64,000 bases of DNA from NCBI RefSeq assembly GCF_003688595.1, contig NZ_RCWT01000009.1:372001-436000 (forward strand). Reading direction: 5' to 3'. Made by a program: the position numbers and the translations under genes. This DNA is from Sphingomonas sp. PP-F2F-G114-C0414 (lineage in GTDB: Bacteria > Pseudomonadota > Alphaproteobacteria > Sphingomonadales > Sphingomonadaceae). This document shows positions 17,026-25,953 of this stretch, one piece after another. The notes under the pieces are model-generated. The model saw nothing but the letters and a program-made list of their open reading frames with translations. It made no database searches and was not told the origin of the DNA. The first letter of the stretch is position 1, and the number at the start of each line of letters is the position of its first letter.

Positions 17026-17691
17026 TTAACGGGCGCCCGCCTTGCGGAGCGCGGGTTCGAGCTGTTCCCAGCCGACATGGGGTACGATCTTGCTGTTGAG
17101 GTAGAAGGTCGGCGTCGAGTCGATCTCCTTCGGCGCATCGGCGGTCAGTTTGACGATGCGGTCGATCTCGGGCTGGTTGGCGAAACACGCGTTGATCGCC
17201 GCGTCCGAGAGCCCGCGCGCCTTAACCATCGCGGTCAGGCCGGAGCCGTCGGCGTTGGCGCGGATCTGGGCCGCTGCCGGGTACATGTTCAGGCGCGCGG
17301 CGTTGCCCTGCTGGTATTCGATCCCGCGCTCGAGCCATTGCGGCTGCGCGGCGAAGATCGCGGACGAGGTGGCGGAGAAGCCTTTCGGGCCGGTGCAGCG
17401 GGCGAGGATCGCCGCCGACAGGTCGAGCCGGTCGCGGATGAAGTGGCGGAATTCGAGGCTGGTCGAGCCCGATGCGATCATCTGGCGCTTGAGCACGGGT
17501 TCGGACTTCACCGAGAAGTCGGCGCAGTGCGAGCAGGTGTAGCTGGCGTATTCGACGAGCTTCACGCGGGCGGCGGGGTTGCCGATCAGGTACGCGCCCG
17601 AGGGGAGGATGCGCGCGGTCTGCGACCAGTCGCGCTTGGGCGCGGCACCGGTCAGCAGAAAGAGGGCGAAGACGGCAAGCAAGACGCGCAT
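17026..17691 (-). CDS. DsbA-fold thiol oxidoreductase (CSHC)
   Basis: 221 aa. The signal peptide is residues 1-17 (MRVLLAVFALFLLTGAA). The active site is C53-S-H-C56 in EYASYTCSHCADF, and the cis-Pro loop is STPTFYLNSK. The helical insert contains LDLSAAILARCTGP. It resembles the lipoprotein encoded just downstream (both share YLIGNP/YLMGNP and LVEY before the CxxC), so the pair probably arose by duplication. Its ATG overlaps the stop of the DciA-like gene (ATGA), giving an operon DciA-dsbA-dsbA. Confidence 0.9.
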   Translation of the reverse strand: MRVLLAVFALFLLTGAAPKRDWSQTARILPSGAYLIGNPAARVKLVEYASYTCSHCADFSVKSEPVLKRQMIASGSTSLEFRHFIRDRLDLSAAILARCTGPKGFSATSSAIFAAQPQWLERGIEYQQGNAARLNMYPAAAQIRANADGSGLTAMVKARGLSDAAINACFANQPEIDRIVKLTADAPKEIDSTPTFYLNSKIVPHVGWEQLEPALRKAGAR

Positions 17692-18254
17692 CAGTTGATC
17701 CTGGGAAGGCCGTGCGTCGAGGCGACGCCGGCGGCGAGGGATTCGAGGACGGCGCGCAATTCCGGATCGGCGATGCCCTTCAGGCTCATACCGAGATCGA
17801 CGGGGACCGGGCGGATCGATGGCGGTGCTTTGCGCGGGACGGGCGCGGCGACCTCGCCCTGGCGGATCGCGACCTTCACGATCGCGGCGTAACCGAAGAA
17901 GCGGTTCACGCGCTCGATGATCTCGGGCGCGATGTGCTGCATCATCGGCGCGTGTGCGCCGCGGACGGTAAGGGTCAGGACGCCGTCCTGCTTCTTGCCG
18001 ACCGGGAAGCGGATCGATTCGGGGATGCTCGCGCCCGCCAGTTTCGCGCCGACGATCTCGGGCCAGCGGCTGACGATCGACGACTGGACGAAGCCGAATC
18101 GCCGGAACGCGGCGCCGCCGATCGCGGGCAACAGCTCGGCGACCGCGCGCGAGCGGTTCTCGCGCGGGGCGTCGGGATCGGTCCTGCCTTTCACGCGCTT
18201 CGTCGACGGCTTGGGCGTCGCAGATTTAGGCACAGAAACGGGCGGCTTGCTCAT
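17691..18254 (-). CDS. DciA-like DUF721 protein
   Basis: About 187 aa from ATG 18254 (an in-frame ATG at 18266 adds four residues). The basic N-terminal tail (KPSTKRVKGRTDP) precedes the DUF721 core: SSIVSRWPEIVGAKLA, IPESIRFPVGKKQDGVLTLT and APEIIERVNRFFGYAAIVKV. DciA is the ancestral loader or operator of the replicative helicase DnaB in bacteria lacking DnaC, so a role at replication initiation is likely. It is divergent from mutY with only 26 bases between starts. The Pro-rich tail and final SLAAGVASTHGLPRIN are not conserved in my memory of the family. Confidence 0.82.
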   Translation of the reverse strand: MSKPPVSVPKSATPKPSTKRVKGRTDPDAPRENRSRAVAELLPAIGGAAFRRFGFVQSSIVSRWPEIVGAKLAGASIPESIRFPVGKKQDGVLTLTVRGAHAPMMQHIAPEIIERVNRFFGYAAIVKVAIRQGEVAAPVPRKAPPSIRPVPVDLGMSLKGIADPELRAVLESLAAGVASTHGLPRIN

Positions 18255-18280
18255 CTGCGAACCCATGCCATAGGCGACGC

Positions 18281-19330
18281 GTGAACGCCAAGCGCTCTTC
18301 GGTCTCCGGGGCCCTGCTCGACTGGTATGACGCGCACCGTCGCGACCTGCCGTGGCGCGCGAAGCCGGGCGAGGCGGTCGATCCGTACCGGGTGTGGCTG
18401 TCCGAGGTGATGTTGCAGCAGACGACGGTGGCGGCCGTGACGCCGCGGTTCCTGGCGTGGACTGCGCGGTGGCCGGATTTCGCGAGTCTGGCGGCGGCGG
18501 ACGATGCCGATGTGATGGCCGCGTGGGCGGGGCTTGGGTATTACGCTCGGGCGCGCAATCTGGTGAAGGCGGCGAAGGCCGTGGTCGCCGAGCATGGCGG
18601 CGTGTTTCCGCGGGCCGAGGTGGAGCTGCGTGCGCTGCCTGGGCTCGGCGCATATACCGCGGCAGCGGTGGCGGCGATCGCGTTCGGCGAGCGGGCGGTG
18701 GTCGTTGATGCGAATGTCGAGCGGGTGGTCGCGCGATTGTTCGCGATCGAGACGCCTTTGCCGGCTGCGCGATCGGCGATTCGGGTGGCGGCGGACTCGA
18801 TCACGCCGGATGCTCGGGCGGGCGATTTCGCGCAGGCGATGATGGATCTGGGGTCGGGTATCTGCACGACGCGCGCGCCGAAGTGCCTGCTGTGTCCGAT
18901 CCGCGCGTTTTGCGAAGGCTTCAAGCAGGGCGCGCCGGAGCGGTTGCCGGTGAAGGCGAAGAAGGCGGCCAAGCCCCAGCGGTACGGGACGATATTCTGG
19001 TTGGAGCGCGACGGGCAGGTGTTGCTGGTGCGACGGCCGGACAAGGGTCTGCTCGGCGGGATGCGCGCGTTTCCTACCGGGCCTTGGGGTGATGTTCCCC
19101 CCGGTTTCGAGGATGCGCCGGCGCAGGCGGATTGGCGGATGCTGGACGCGACCGTCGCACACGGATTTACGCATTTCGATCTGCAACTGACGCTTGCGGT
19201 GGCGACGGTCGAGGCGCATCAACCGCGCGTTCCAACGGCAAGCGAATGGTGGCCGATCGACGAGCTGGATACCGCCGGGCTCCCGACCGTTTTCGCCAAG
19301 GCCAGCAAGACCATACGGAGAGCTGCATGA
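18281..19330 (+). CDS. mutY: A/G-specific adenine DNA glycosylase MutY
   Basis: Removes adenine mispaired with 8-oxoguanine. The 349-aa product has an HhH-GPD N-terminal domain with catalytic E42 (WLSEVMLQQTT), the hairpin LPGLGAYTAAAVAAIAFG and catalytic D143 (VVVDANVERV). The 4Fe-4S ligands are C195-x6-C202-x2-C205-x5-C211. The C-terminal NUDIX-like 8-oxoG recognition domain (about 225-345) includes the FTHF motif. A GTG start is used; it is the only start that keeps the family N-terminus without overlapping the divergent gene. The stop overlaps the next ATG (ATGA). With nudC two genes on, this is plausibly an oxidative-damage cluster. Confidence 0.95.
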   Translation: MNAKRSSVSGALLDWYDAHRRDLPWRAKPGEAVDPYRVWLSEVMLQQTTVAAVTPRFLAWTARWPDFASLAAADDADVMAAWAGLGYYARARNLVKAAKAVVAEHGGVFPRAEVELRALPGLGAYTAAAVAAIAFGERAVVVDANVERVVARLFAIETPLPAARSAIRVAADSITPDARAGDFAQAMMDLGSGICTTRAPKCLLCPIRAFCEGFKQGAPERLPVKAKKAAKPQRYGTIFWLERDGQVLLVRRPDKGLLGGMRAFPTGPWGDVPPGFEDAPAQADWRMLDATVAHGFTHFDLQLTLAVATVEAHQPRVPTASEWWPIDELDTAGLPTVFAKASKTIRRAA

Positions 19331-20679
19331 AATTGGTGCATTGGATTTCGACGGGCGGACTTGCCGCGCTGGCAGCCGCCACGGCTTATGCCCAACAGGC
19401 GCAACCACGTCCGCAAATGAGCCCGCAGGCTCGGCCGACGCCGCGGATGACGATCCCGGTCAATGCGCTGCTGCCTGCCACGTCCGCGCTGTTCGACAGC
19501 CTCGTCGCGCAGGACAAGATGCCGGGAATCGTCGGTGCGTTCGGGGCCGGGGACGGTCCGACGCTATTCCCGTCCGCGGGCAAGATCAGTGACGACCCGA
19601 ATGCTCCGGCGGCGGGCCCCGACTCGCTGTGGCGCGTCTATTCGATGTCCAAGCCCATCACCGGCATGTCGGCGATGATGCTGGTCGAGGACGGCAAGCT
19701 CAACCTCGACGATCCGGTCAGCAAATATATCCCGGCGTTCAAGGACATGAAGGTCGCGACCAGCCCCGACACGTCGCTTGCGACGCGGCCCGCCGTGCGG
19801 CCGATCACGATCCGCAATTTGCTGACGCACACCGCGGGGCTCGGCTACACTATCGTCACCAAGGGACCGCTGCTCAAGGAATATGAGCGGCTCGGCATCC
19901 TGCCTCTGTCGGTCAGCGCGGCGATGGAAGAGAAGATGCGGCCCGTTCGGCCGAAGTCGCTCGAGGAGTTCGCGAACCGCGTCGCGACGCTGCCGCTGAT
20001 CGCGGAGCCGGGCACCAAGTGGAGCTATTCGATCGGGCTCGACGTGATGGGTCGCGTGATCGAGGTCGCGAGCGGCATGAGCTTCGAACGGTTCGTGCAG
20101 ACGCGGCTGTTCGATCCGCTCAAGATGCGGTCGAGCTTCTGGCAGGTGCCGCAGAGCGAGGTCGGGCGGCTCGCGACCAACTATGCGTTCGTCGGCGACA
20201 CGCGGACGCCGCTCGATCCGGCGGCCAACTCGGTGTTCCTCCAGAAGCCGAGCTTTCCGTATGGCGGCGCCGGGCTGGTGATGTCGGCGCGTGACTACGA
20301 CCGGTTCCTGCACATGATCCAGGACGGTGGGACGCTCGACGGCGTGCGGGTGATGAAGCCCGAGACGATCGCGCTGGCGACGTCGAACCTGCTGCCGGCG
20401 GGCGTCGTGTTCGGCGGAGTCGGTGGCGGCACCGGGGGAACGCAGGGGAGCAACATGGGCTTCGGCGCGGGCGGTTCCGTGGTGCTCGCGGATACGCCGA
20501 ACGGACCGGGCAAGGGGACTTACGCCTGGGGTGGCGCTGCGGGGACGATCGCCTGGGTCGATCCGTCGAAGCACTCGCGTGGTAACGTGATGGTCAATTA
20601 CTTCCCGGCGGACCGGATACCGCTGCGCCAGCAGGTGGTCGCGGCGCTGCTCCAGGATGCGGCGAGGTTGCGCCGATGA
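19327..20679 (+). CDS. Serine hydrolase, beta-lactamase/penicillin-binding family
   Basis: 450 aa. Signal peptide residues 1 to about 22 (ISTGGLAALAAATAYAQ). The class C beta-lactamase-like fold has SxxK as S106-M-S-K109 (RVYSMSKPITGM), the YxN-equivalent in KWSYSIGLDVMG, and LTHTAGLGY. The late glycine-rich stretch GGVGGGTGGTQGSNMGFGAG precedes TYAWGGAAGT, in the position of the third motif. Such proteins include esterases, D-aminopeptidases and transesterases, so I call it a serine hydrolase rather than an antibiotic-resistance enzyme. Translationally coupled to both mutY and nudC by 4-nt overlaps. Confidence 0.9.
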   Translation: MKLVHWISTGGLAALAAATAYAQQAQPRPQMSPQARPTPRMTIPVNALLPATSALFDSLVAQDKMPGIVGAFGAGDGPTLFPSAGKISDDPNAPAAGPDSLWRVYSMSKPITGMSAMMLVEDGKLNLDDPVSKYIPAFKDMKVATSPDTSLATRPAVRPITIRNLLTHTAGLGYTIVTKGPLLKEYERLGILPLSVSAAMEEKMRPVRPKSLEEFANRVATLPLIAEPGTKWSYSIGLDVMGRVIEVASGMSFERFVQTRLFDPLKMRSSFWQVPQSEVGRLATNYAFVGDTRTPLDPAANSVFLQKPSFPYGGAGLVMSARDYDRFLHMIQDGGTLDGVRVMKPETIALATSNLLPAGVVFGGVGGGTGGTQGSNMGFGAGGSVVLADTPNGPGKGTYAWGGAAGTIAWVDPSKHSRGNVMVNYFPADRIPLRQQVVAALLQDAARLRR

Positions 20680-21563
20680 GCGTGATGGCGGCGCCCGGTT
20701 TCACGGGCGGGATGCTCGACCGGTCCGATGCGCTGCGCCACGATCCGGAGGGGCTGGCGGCGGCGCAGCGCGACTGGCGTGCGCGGTTGCTGGTGCTTGA
20801 TGGGTTGCTGCCGGGCACGACCGACGACGGGCATCTCGCCTGGACGTCGATGGCGGACATGCCCGACGATGCCGAGCCGATCCTGCTTGGGCTCGACGAG
20901 AGCGGGCGGCCACATTTCGCGGCGCTGCTGGCGGGCATGCGCGTCGACAATGCTCCGGCGATGCGGTCGCCTGCGCTGATGGCGGTGCTGGCCGCGCTCG
21001 CGCCGGGTGAGGCAGCGACGTACGCTAGCGCGCGGAGTGTGATCGACTGGCATGTTCGGCATGGCTTCTGTGCGAAGTGCGGATCGCCGACCGAGATGTT
21101 CCGGGCGGGGTGGGCGCGGAAGTGCCCGAACTGCGCGACCGAGCATTTCCCGCGCGTCGATCCGGTGGTGATCATGATCGCCGAGCATGACGGGCGTGCG
21201 TTGCTCGGGCGGGGCAAGGGGTGGCCGCCGGGGCGGTATTCCGCGCTCGCCGGTTTCGTCGAGCCGGCCGAGTCGATCGAGGAGGCGGTTGCGCGCGAGA
21301 TTCTCGAGGAGTCGGGCGTGCGGGTCGGCAAGGTGCGGTATGTCGCGAGCCAGCCTTGGCCGTTTCCGTCGTCGCTGATGATGGCGTGTGTGGCGGAGGC
21401 GGAGGACGATGCGATCACGCTCGATGTGAACGAGCTCGAGGATGCGATGTGGGTGCCGCGTGAGATGGTGCGCGCGGTGTTGCGCGGGGAGGAGGGGCCG
21501 TTCGTGCCGCCGCCGCCTTATGCGATTGCGTATACGCTGCTGAAGGAATGGGCGGGGGAGTAG
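20676..21563 (+). CDS. nudC: NAD(+)/NADH diphosphatase NudC
   Basis: NUDIX hydrolase that cleaves NAD(H) to NMN(H) and AMP and, in E. coli, removes NAD caps from RNA. 295 aa. The zinc ribbon has two Cys pairs (FCAKCGSP and RKCPNCATEHFPR), the NUDIX box begins GFVEPAESIEEAVAREI, and the NADH-specific motif SQPWPFPSS follows it. FPRVDPVVIMI links ribbon and NUDIX domain. The start overlaps the serine hydrolase stop. The alternative start MAAPGF two codons later is possible. All hallmark residues are intact. Confidence 0.95.
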   Translation: MSVMAAPGFTGGMLDRSDALRHDPEGLAAAQRDWRARLLVLDGLLPGTTDDGHLAWTSMADMPDDAEPILLGLDESGRPHFAALLAGMRVDNAPAMRSPALMAVLAALAPGEAATYASARSVIDWHVRHGFCAKCGSPTEMFRAGWARKCPNCATEHFPRVDPVVIMIAEHDGRALLGRGKGWPPGRYSALAGFVEPAESIEEAVAREILEESGVRVGKVRYVASQPWPFPSSLMMACVAEAEDDAITLDVNELEDAMWVPREMVRAVLRGEEGPFVPPPPYAIAYTLLKEWAGE

Positions 21564-21584
21564 GTGAGATGTCTCCCCGCGGGC

Positions 21585-21691
21585 ACCACCCCGGCGGAGG
21601 CCGGGGTCCAATTGGAGAGGTCGCAGTAACGACGTGCTGCCCTCCGTTACCACCTTCCCCCAATTGGGCCCCGGCCTTCGCCGGGGTGGTG
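21585..21691. repeat. R1-type palindromic repeat
   Basis: CACCACCCCGGCGGAGGCCG at the left, CCGGCCTTCGCCGGGGTGGT at the right. The variable centre again contains GAGAGGTCGCAGTAACG. It separates the convergent nudC and LLM monooxygenase genes. Confidence 0.9.
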
Positions 21692-21718
21692 TCTTAAGCG
21701 GGAGCGGTGGCAGCCGAC

Positions 21719-22717
21719 TTACGCAGCGATCTTCAGCTCCTGCATCACGTCCGCCGTGATCGACAAACTCCGCTTGCGGGCCTCGTGATCGTAGATCGCG
21801 CTCGTCACCATGACCTCGTCGACGCCGGTCCGCTCGACGAAAGCGGCGATGCCACGCGCGACCTTGGCCGGGCTGCCGACTGCCGAGCATTGCAGCACAT
21901 GATCGAGTATCTGGTTGCCCTGTGCGCCGAGAGAGTCGCGGTAGCCGGCGAGGGGCGGCTTCATCAGGCCGGGGTTGCCGGTGCGCAACGCTACGAACGA
22001 CTGCTGCTGCGAGGTGGCGAGCAGTTCGGCTTCCGCGTCGGTTTCGGCCGCGAACACGTTGAAGCCTGCCATGACGTGGGGCTTGGCGAGGCGTGCCGAG
22101 GGGCGGAAGTCGCGGCGGTAGATCGCGAGCGCGGCATCGAGCGCATCGGGCGCGAAGTGCGAGGCGAACGCGTAGGGGAGCCCGAGTGCCGCCGCCAGCT
22201 GTGCGCCGAACGTGCTCGAGCCGAGGATCCACATCTCGACGTCCGCGCCTGCGCCCGGGGTTGCGACGATGCCGGTCTGGCCGTCGTTGGCGAAGTAGCT
22301 CTGGAGCTCCATCACGTCCTGCGGGAAGGCGTTGGCGTCGGTTTCGAGCGTGCGGCGCATCGCGCGGGCGACGCGCTGGTCCGAACCGGGTGCTCGGCCG
22401 AGGCCCAGGTCGATGCGGCCGGAGTACAGCGCGTCGAGCGTGCCGAACTGCTCGGCGATGGTCAGCGGCGCGTGGTTGGGAAGCATGATGCCGCCCGAGC
22501 CTACGCGGATCGTCTTCGTGGCGGCGGCGATGTGCGCGATCACGACGGCGGTCGCCGCGGAGGCGATGCCGGTCATGCCGTGGTGTTCGGCGACCCAGTA
22601 GCGCTGGAACCCGACGCTCTCGGCGTGCCGCGCGAGGTCGGCCGCGTTGGCGAGCGATTGGGAGACGGTGCCGCCTTCGATGACGGGGACCAGATCGAGC
22701 AGGGAATAGCGTGTCAT
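21719..22717 (-). CDS. LLM-class flavin-dependent monooxygenase (luciferase-like)
   Basis: 332 aa TIM-barrel, bacterial luciferase family. It begins [17 protein letters not shown] and has [34 protein letters not shown] and [15 protein letters not shown], a combination typical of the 'MsnO8' LLM subgroup. FMNH2-dependent oxidation of an unknown substrate is predicted; the reductase partner is not nearby. It is transcribed alone, between an R1 repeat and a small hairpin behind the protease gene. The ATG at 22717 is well placed, with GGTACC just upstream and no better candidate. Confidence 0.92.
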   Translation of the reverse strand: MTRYSLLDLVPVIEGGTVSQSLANAADLARHAESVGFQRYWVAEHHGMTGIASAATAVVIAHIAAATKTIRVGSGGIMLPNHAPLTIAEQFGTLDALYSGRIDLGLGRAPGSDQRVARAMRRTLETDANAFPQDVMELQSYFANDGQTGIVATPGAGADVEMWILGSSTFGAQLAAALGLPYAFASHFAPDALDAALAIYRRDFRPSARLAKPHVMAGFNVFAAETDAEAELLATSQQQSFVALRTGNPGLMKPPLAGYRDSLGAQGNQILDHVLQCSAVGSPAKVARGIAAFVERTGVDEVMVTSAIYDHEARKRSLSITADVMQELKIAA

Positions 22718-22774
22718 GCGGCAGAGATAGGTACCGAACGGTAGCTTATCCAGCCCCGCCCGTCTCTCACGTCC

Positions 22775-22801
22775 GTCATCCTGACTTTCGTCAGGATGAC
22801 G
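22775..22801. repeat. Perfect hairpin after the subtilase gene
   Basis: GTCATCCTGA and TCAGGATGAC surround CTTTCG. The same unit forms the right half of the repeat at 49743-49826. It lies 19 bases past the protease stop and could help 3'-end formation, though no T-tract follows on the minus strand. Confidence 0.7.
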
Positions 22802-22819
22802 AATTGGGGGACGTGGGTT

Positions 22820-25153
22820 TCAGAAGCCCAAGCTGTAGCGCATCGCCATGCCGTAATCGTTCGGGAGCGCCGCGAAATTGCCAGGGTCGCGGCGGAAGAA
22901 CAGGTTGGTGTCGAGGCCGCCGCCGAACGCGGGGACGCCGTAGCGCATCTCGACATCGAGTTCGCGGCCTTGGGGGGCGAGGTTGAGGCGTTGCGTGGTC
23001 CAGTCGGTGACGGTGTTGCTGGCGTAGTCGAAATAGGTCGGGAGGCCGAGGTCGATCCCGCCGCGCGCCACCCGCAACGGTTGCGCGACGCGGAGGCCGA
23101 GCGTGTCGTGGCCGAACACGCCGTCCTTGCCGATGTCGGCCGCGAAGGCGTTGGTGCGGACGAGGCCGTCCCCACTGAGACCGCCGCGCACCGCCGCGCG
23201 GGTCCAGCCTTGCCGCATCGACCCGCCGATGCTCCAGCCAGCGCCGGCATCGAACCGCGCCTTGGTATCGACGAACCACGTCGCCGCGCGGGTCGCGCCG
23301 AGCGCAGCGTCGAAGCGCGCGCCGAGGACGGTGTCGCGCTCGTCCATGCGGGTGGCGGCCACCATCGTCGACAGCGCGCCGAAGCGGCGGTCGACGGTCA
23401 ACGAGGCGCGGTTGTAGCCCGAGCGCTGCCAGCGGTCGCGGAGGCGGAGGTCGCCGTCGCGCTGCGTCAGGACGTCGCCATTCTCGATTCCAGCGGTGAA
23501 GCCAAATCCGCCGAAGCTCTGCCGCATCGCGCTCGAGGCTCTCGTGGTGCTGTCGAAGCCAAGGCCGCCGGTGTTGGCGATCAGGAAGGCGGGTTCGGAC
23601 TGGCCGGAAAGCTGTGCACTCAGCGCGCCCGAGCCTTGCGCGAAGCCGAACCCGAACGAGAGGGTGCTGCCGAGCTTCTGCGTCACCATCCCGGCGATCG
23701 CCCGCGCGCTGGTCGCGTCGGCGGTGGAGAGTGAGGTGCGATCGAGCGCGACGTCGCCGTTGGCGCGCGGCGCTAGCGTCATCGAGACGGTCATCCCCCC
23801 TTGCGCCAGCGCCACGGTGCGGAATCGCGACTGGAGCGCGCCGCCGAGCGAGCGGTCGGGGCTGCGGCGGGCGATCGTCTTGGCGAGGTCGATCGCGAAC
23901 GCGCGGCTGTAGCCGTCGAGGATCACCGCGCCGAGTTCGCCTTGCGCGGCGTCACCCATCGGCGCGGACAGGGTGGCGTTGCCGGTCGTCGAGACGACCG
24001 CTTTCGACCCGGCGACCGACATCGCGCCGAGCGGCTGGAACGCGCGCGTCAGGTCGAGCACGCCGTTGCCGTAGACCGCGTCGACGCCCGGCGCACCGGC
24101 ATCGCGCGCGCTCTTGAACAGGATGTCGACGATCTGCGCACCGGTGAGGTTGGGGAAGGCTTGCGCCAGCAATGCGACCGCGCCGGAGATTTGTGGCGCT
24201 GCGAACGAGGTGCCGGACCAGAGATAGGTCGTGTCGGCCTGGTCGGGCGCGCGGACGCTTTCGCCGACCGCGGTGAGGAAGTGCGCGGCGCCGGTGCCGG
24301 CACGGTCGCTGAAGGTGGAGATACCGTCCGCGGATCCGACCGAGCCGGCGATGATGACCTGATTGCGGCCCTGCACTTCGCCGGCGACATTAGTGAAGGG
24401 ATCGGGGTTGACCGAGCCGTCGTTGCCAGCCGCGATCACGACGACGAGCCCGGCGGCGGTCGCGCGGCCGATCGCATCCTTCAGGCTTTGCGGCATTTCG
24501 GAGCCGCCGAGCGAGATGTTGACGACCTTCGCGCCGCCGACGCGCGCCGCGTCGAGGCCCTTGGTGATCGCATCGGTGCCGAACTTGCAGCCCGAGTCCT
24601 TGTCGTCCTTGCTGGCGGTGGCGCAGGTGCCGGGTCGGTCGGCGCGCAGCACGATCAGCGTCGCGTCGAACGCCACGCCGTGCGAGCCCGCGCCATTCCT
24701 CCGGCCTGCCAGCGTGAAGGCGACTGCGGTGCCGTGGCCGCCTTCGTCGTCGATCGTGCTGTTGCCGGCAACGTCCTGCGAGGCGGACGAAACGCGGGTG
24801 CCGAACTCCTGACTTTGCAGGTCGATGCCGCTGTCGATCACGCCGACGTTGATGCCCTTGCCGGTCGCACCGACGTTATACGCCGCGAGCGCGTTCATCG
24901 AGACGGCGCCGACGGTCGCGCGGTATTCCGCGGTATCGTTGCCGGATGGAGTCGGCGTGGGAGCAGGCGTCGGGGCCGGGGTGGGTGTTGGCGTCGGTGT
25001 TGGAGTCGGCACTGGCGTGGGTGTCGGGGTGGGCGCTGCCGGAGGCGCCGGCGTGCTGTTGATACCGCCGCTGCCCCCACCGCCACAGGCGGCGACGAGA
25101 AGTCCCGTCGCCACGGTCGCGGACCGCAATAGGCCGGCCTTTATGCGTCGCAT
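22820..25153 (-). CDS. Lipidated S8 subtilase with C-terminal autotransporter-like barrel (NalP-like)
   Basis: 777 aa. The N-terminus has a lipobox LLVAAC (acylated C23), then GGGGSGG and a Pro-Thr repeat linker (about 33-70). The S8 domain (about 85-370) has D107 in GVIDSGIDL, H140 in GGHGTAVAFTL and S316 in SGTSFAAPQISGAVALL; oxyanion Asn is in VIAAGNDGS. The last 300 or so residues are rich in alternating, aromatic-flanked strands, and the protein ends MRYSLGF with a terminal Phe, as outer-membrane barrels do. A lipidated subtilisin autotransporter is the layout of Neisseria NalP. Predicted to act at the cell surface and possibly release itself or other proteins. A single gene with its own promoter region. 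Confidence 0.85.
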   Translation of the reverse strand: MRRIKAGLLRSATVATGLLVAACGGGGSGGINSTPAPPAAPTPTPTPVPTPTPTPTPTPAPTPAPTPTPSGNDTAEYRATVGAVSMNALAAYNVGATGKGINVGVIDSGIDLQSQEFGTRVSSASQDVAGNSTIDDEGGHGTAVAFTLAGRRNGAGSHGVAFDATLIVLRADRPGTCATASKDDKDSGCKFGTDAITKGLDAARVGGAKVVNISLGGSEMPQSLKDAIGRATAAGLVVVIAAGNDGSVNPDPFTNVAGEVQGRNQVIIAGSVGSADGISTFSDRAGTGAAHFLTAVGESVRAPDQADTTYLWSGTSFAAPQISGAVALLAQAFPNLTGAQIVDILFKSARDAGAPGVDAVYGNGVLDLTRAFQPLGAMSVAGSKAVVSTTGNATLSAPMGDAAQGELGAVILDGYSRAFAIDLAKTIARRSPDRSLGGALQSRFRTVALAQGGMTVSMTLAPRANGDVALDRTSLSTADATSARAIAGMVTQKLGSTLSFGFGFAQGSGALSAQLSGQSEPAFLIANTGGLGFDSTTRASSAMRQSFGGFGFTAGIENGDVLTQRDGDLRLRDRWQRSGYNRASLTVDRRFGALSTMVAATRMDERDTVLGARFDAALGATRAATWFVDTKARFDAGAGWSIGGSMRQGWTRAAVRGGLSGDGLVRTNAFAADIGKDGVFGHDTLGLRVAQPLRVARGGIDLGLPTYFDYASNTVTDWTTQRLNLAPQGRELDVEMRYGVPAFGGGLDTNLFFRRDPGNFAALPNDYGMAMRYSLGF

Positions 25154-25287
25154 GAATTTTACCCCTTATTCCCCATCAAGCTATTGGAATGAAAAGCGTT
25201 ACTCGACCGTAAACGCCAGCGCAGGAGATCACCGTGCGGCGGGCCCCGGCTTGCCCCGTCACCGCGTGATGCCTAGAGGTTCGCGCG

Positions 25288-25953
25288 ATGCTTGCCCGCC
25301 TAAACCATGTCCGCAACTGGATCTTCGATCTCGACAACACGCTGTACCCGGCGAGCGCGGACCTGTTCGCGCAGGTCGATGCGCGGATGACCGGGTTCAT
25401 CCAGGATCTGCTCGGGTTGGAGCATGACGAGGCGCGGCGCGTGCAGAAGGGGTATTTCCACAATCACGGCACGACGCTGTCGGGGTTGATGACCGAGCAT
25501 CACGTCGATCCGCACGCGTTCCTCGCGCATGTCCACGATATCGAGATGGATGTGATCGAGCATGACGCGCCGCTGGTCGCCGCGATCGCCAAGCTGCCGG
25601 GGCGCAAGCTCGTCTTCACCAATGGCGACACGCCGTATGCGACGCGGATCCTGGAGCGGCTCGGGTTGAGCGAGAGCTTCGAGGCGATCCACGATATCCA
25701 CGCGATGAACCTAATCCCGAAGCCGCACGCGTCGGCCTATGCCGGGTTCTGCGCGGCGTTCGACATCGACCCGCGGGAGTCGCTGTTCGCGGACGACATG
25801 GCGCGCAACCTGACGCCGGCCAAGGCGATCGGAATGACGACCGTGTGGATCGACAACGGCTCCGAGCAGTCGCCCGACGCGGCGCGCGATCACATCGATT
25901 TCACCGTGCCGGTGCTTGCGCCATGGCTCGAAACCATCCTGGAGACATCATGA
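25288..25953 (+). CDS. HAD hydrolase, pyrimidine 5'-nucleotidase type
   Basis: 221 aa. HAD motif I is D14-L-D16-N-T ([11 protein letters not shown]), motif II is KLVFTNGD, the conserved Lys is in [10 protein letters not shown] and motif III is [17 protein letters not shown]. The cap is helical and includes [22 protein letters not shown], which matches the SDT1/pyrimidine 5'-nucleotidase subfamily (TIGR01993). Likely dephosphorylates UMP/CMP or related small phosphates. Its stop overlaps the dapD ATG by 4 nt, so the pair is coupled. Starts 134 bases from the divergent protease gene. Confidence 0.88.
   Translation: MLARLNHVRNWIFDLDNTLYPASADLFAQVDARMTGFIQDLLGLEHDEARRVQKGYFHNHGTTLSGLMTEHHVDPHAFLAHVHDIEMDVIEHDAPLVAAIAKLPGRKLVFTNGDTPYATRILERLGLSESFEAIHDIHAMNLIPKPHASAYAGFCAAFDIDPRESLFADDMARNLTPAKAIGMTTVWIDNGSEQSPDAARDHIDFTVPVLAPWLETILETS

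Noticed and set aside
19327..20679. Calling the serine hydrolase an antibiotic-resistance beta-lactamase
   Set aside because: SxxK and the fold are shared with esterases and peptidases; its place in a mutY-nudC operon does not suggest resistance.
24945..25050. Short tandem repeats resembling a minisatellite or CRISPR-like array
   Set aside because: These are the codons of the Pro-Thr linker of the subtilase, with 6-base periodicity and no spacers.
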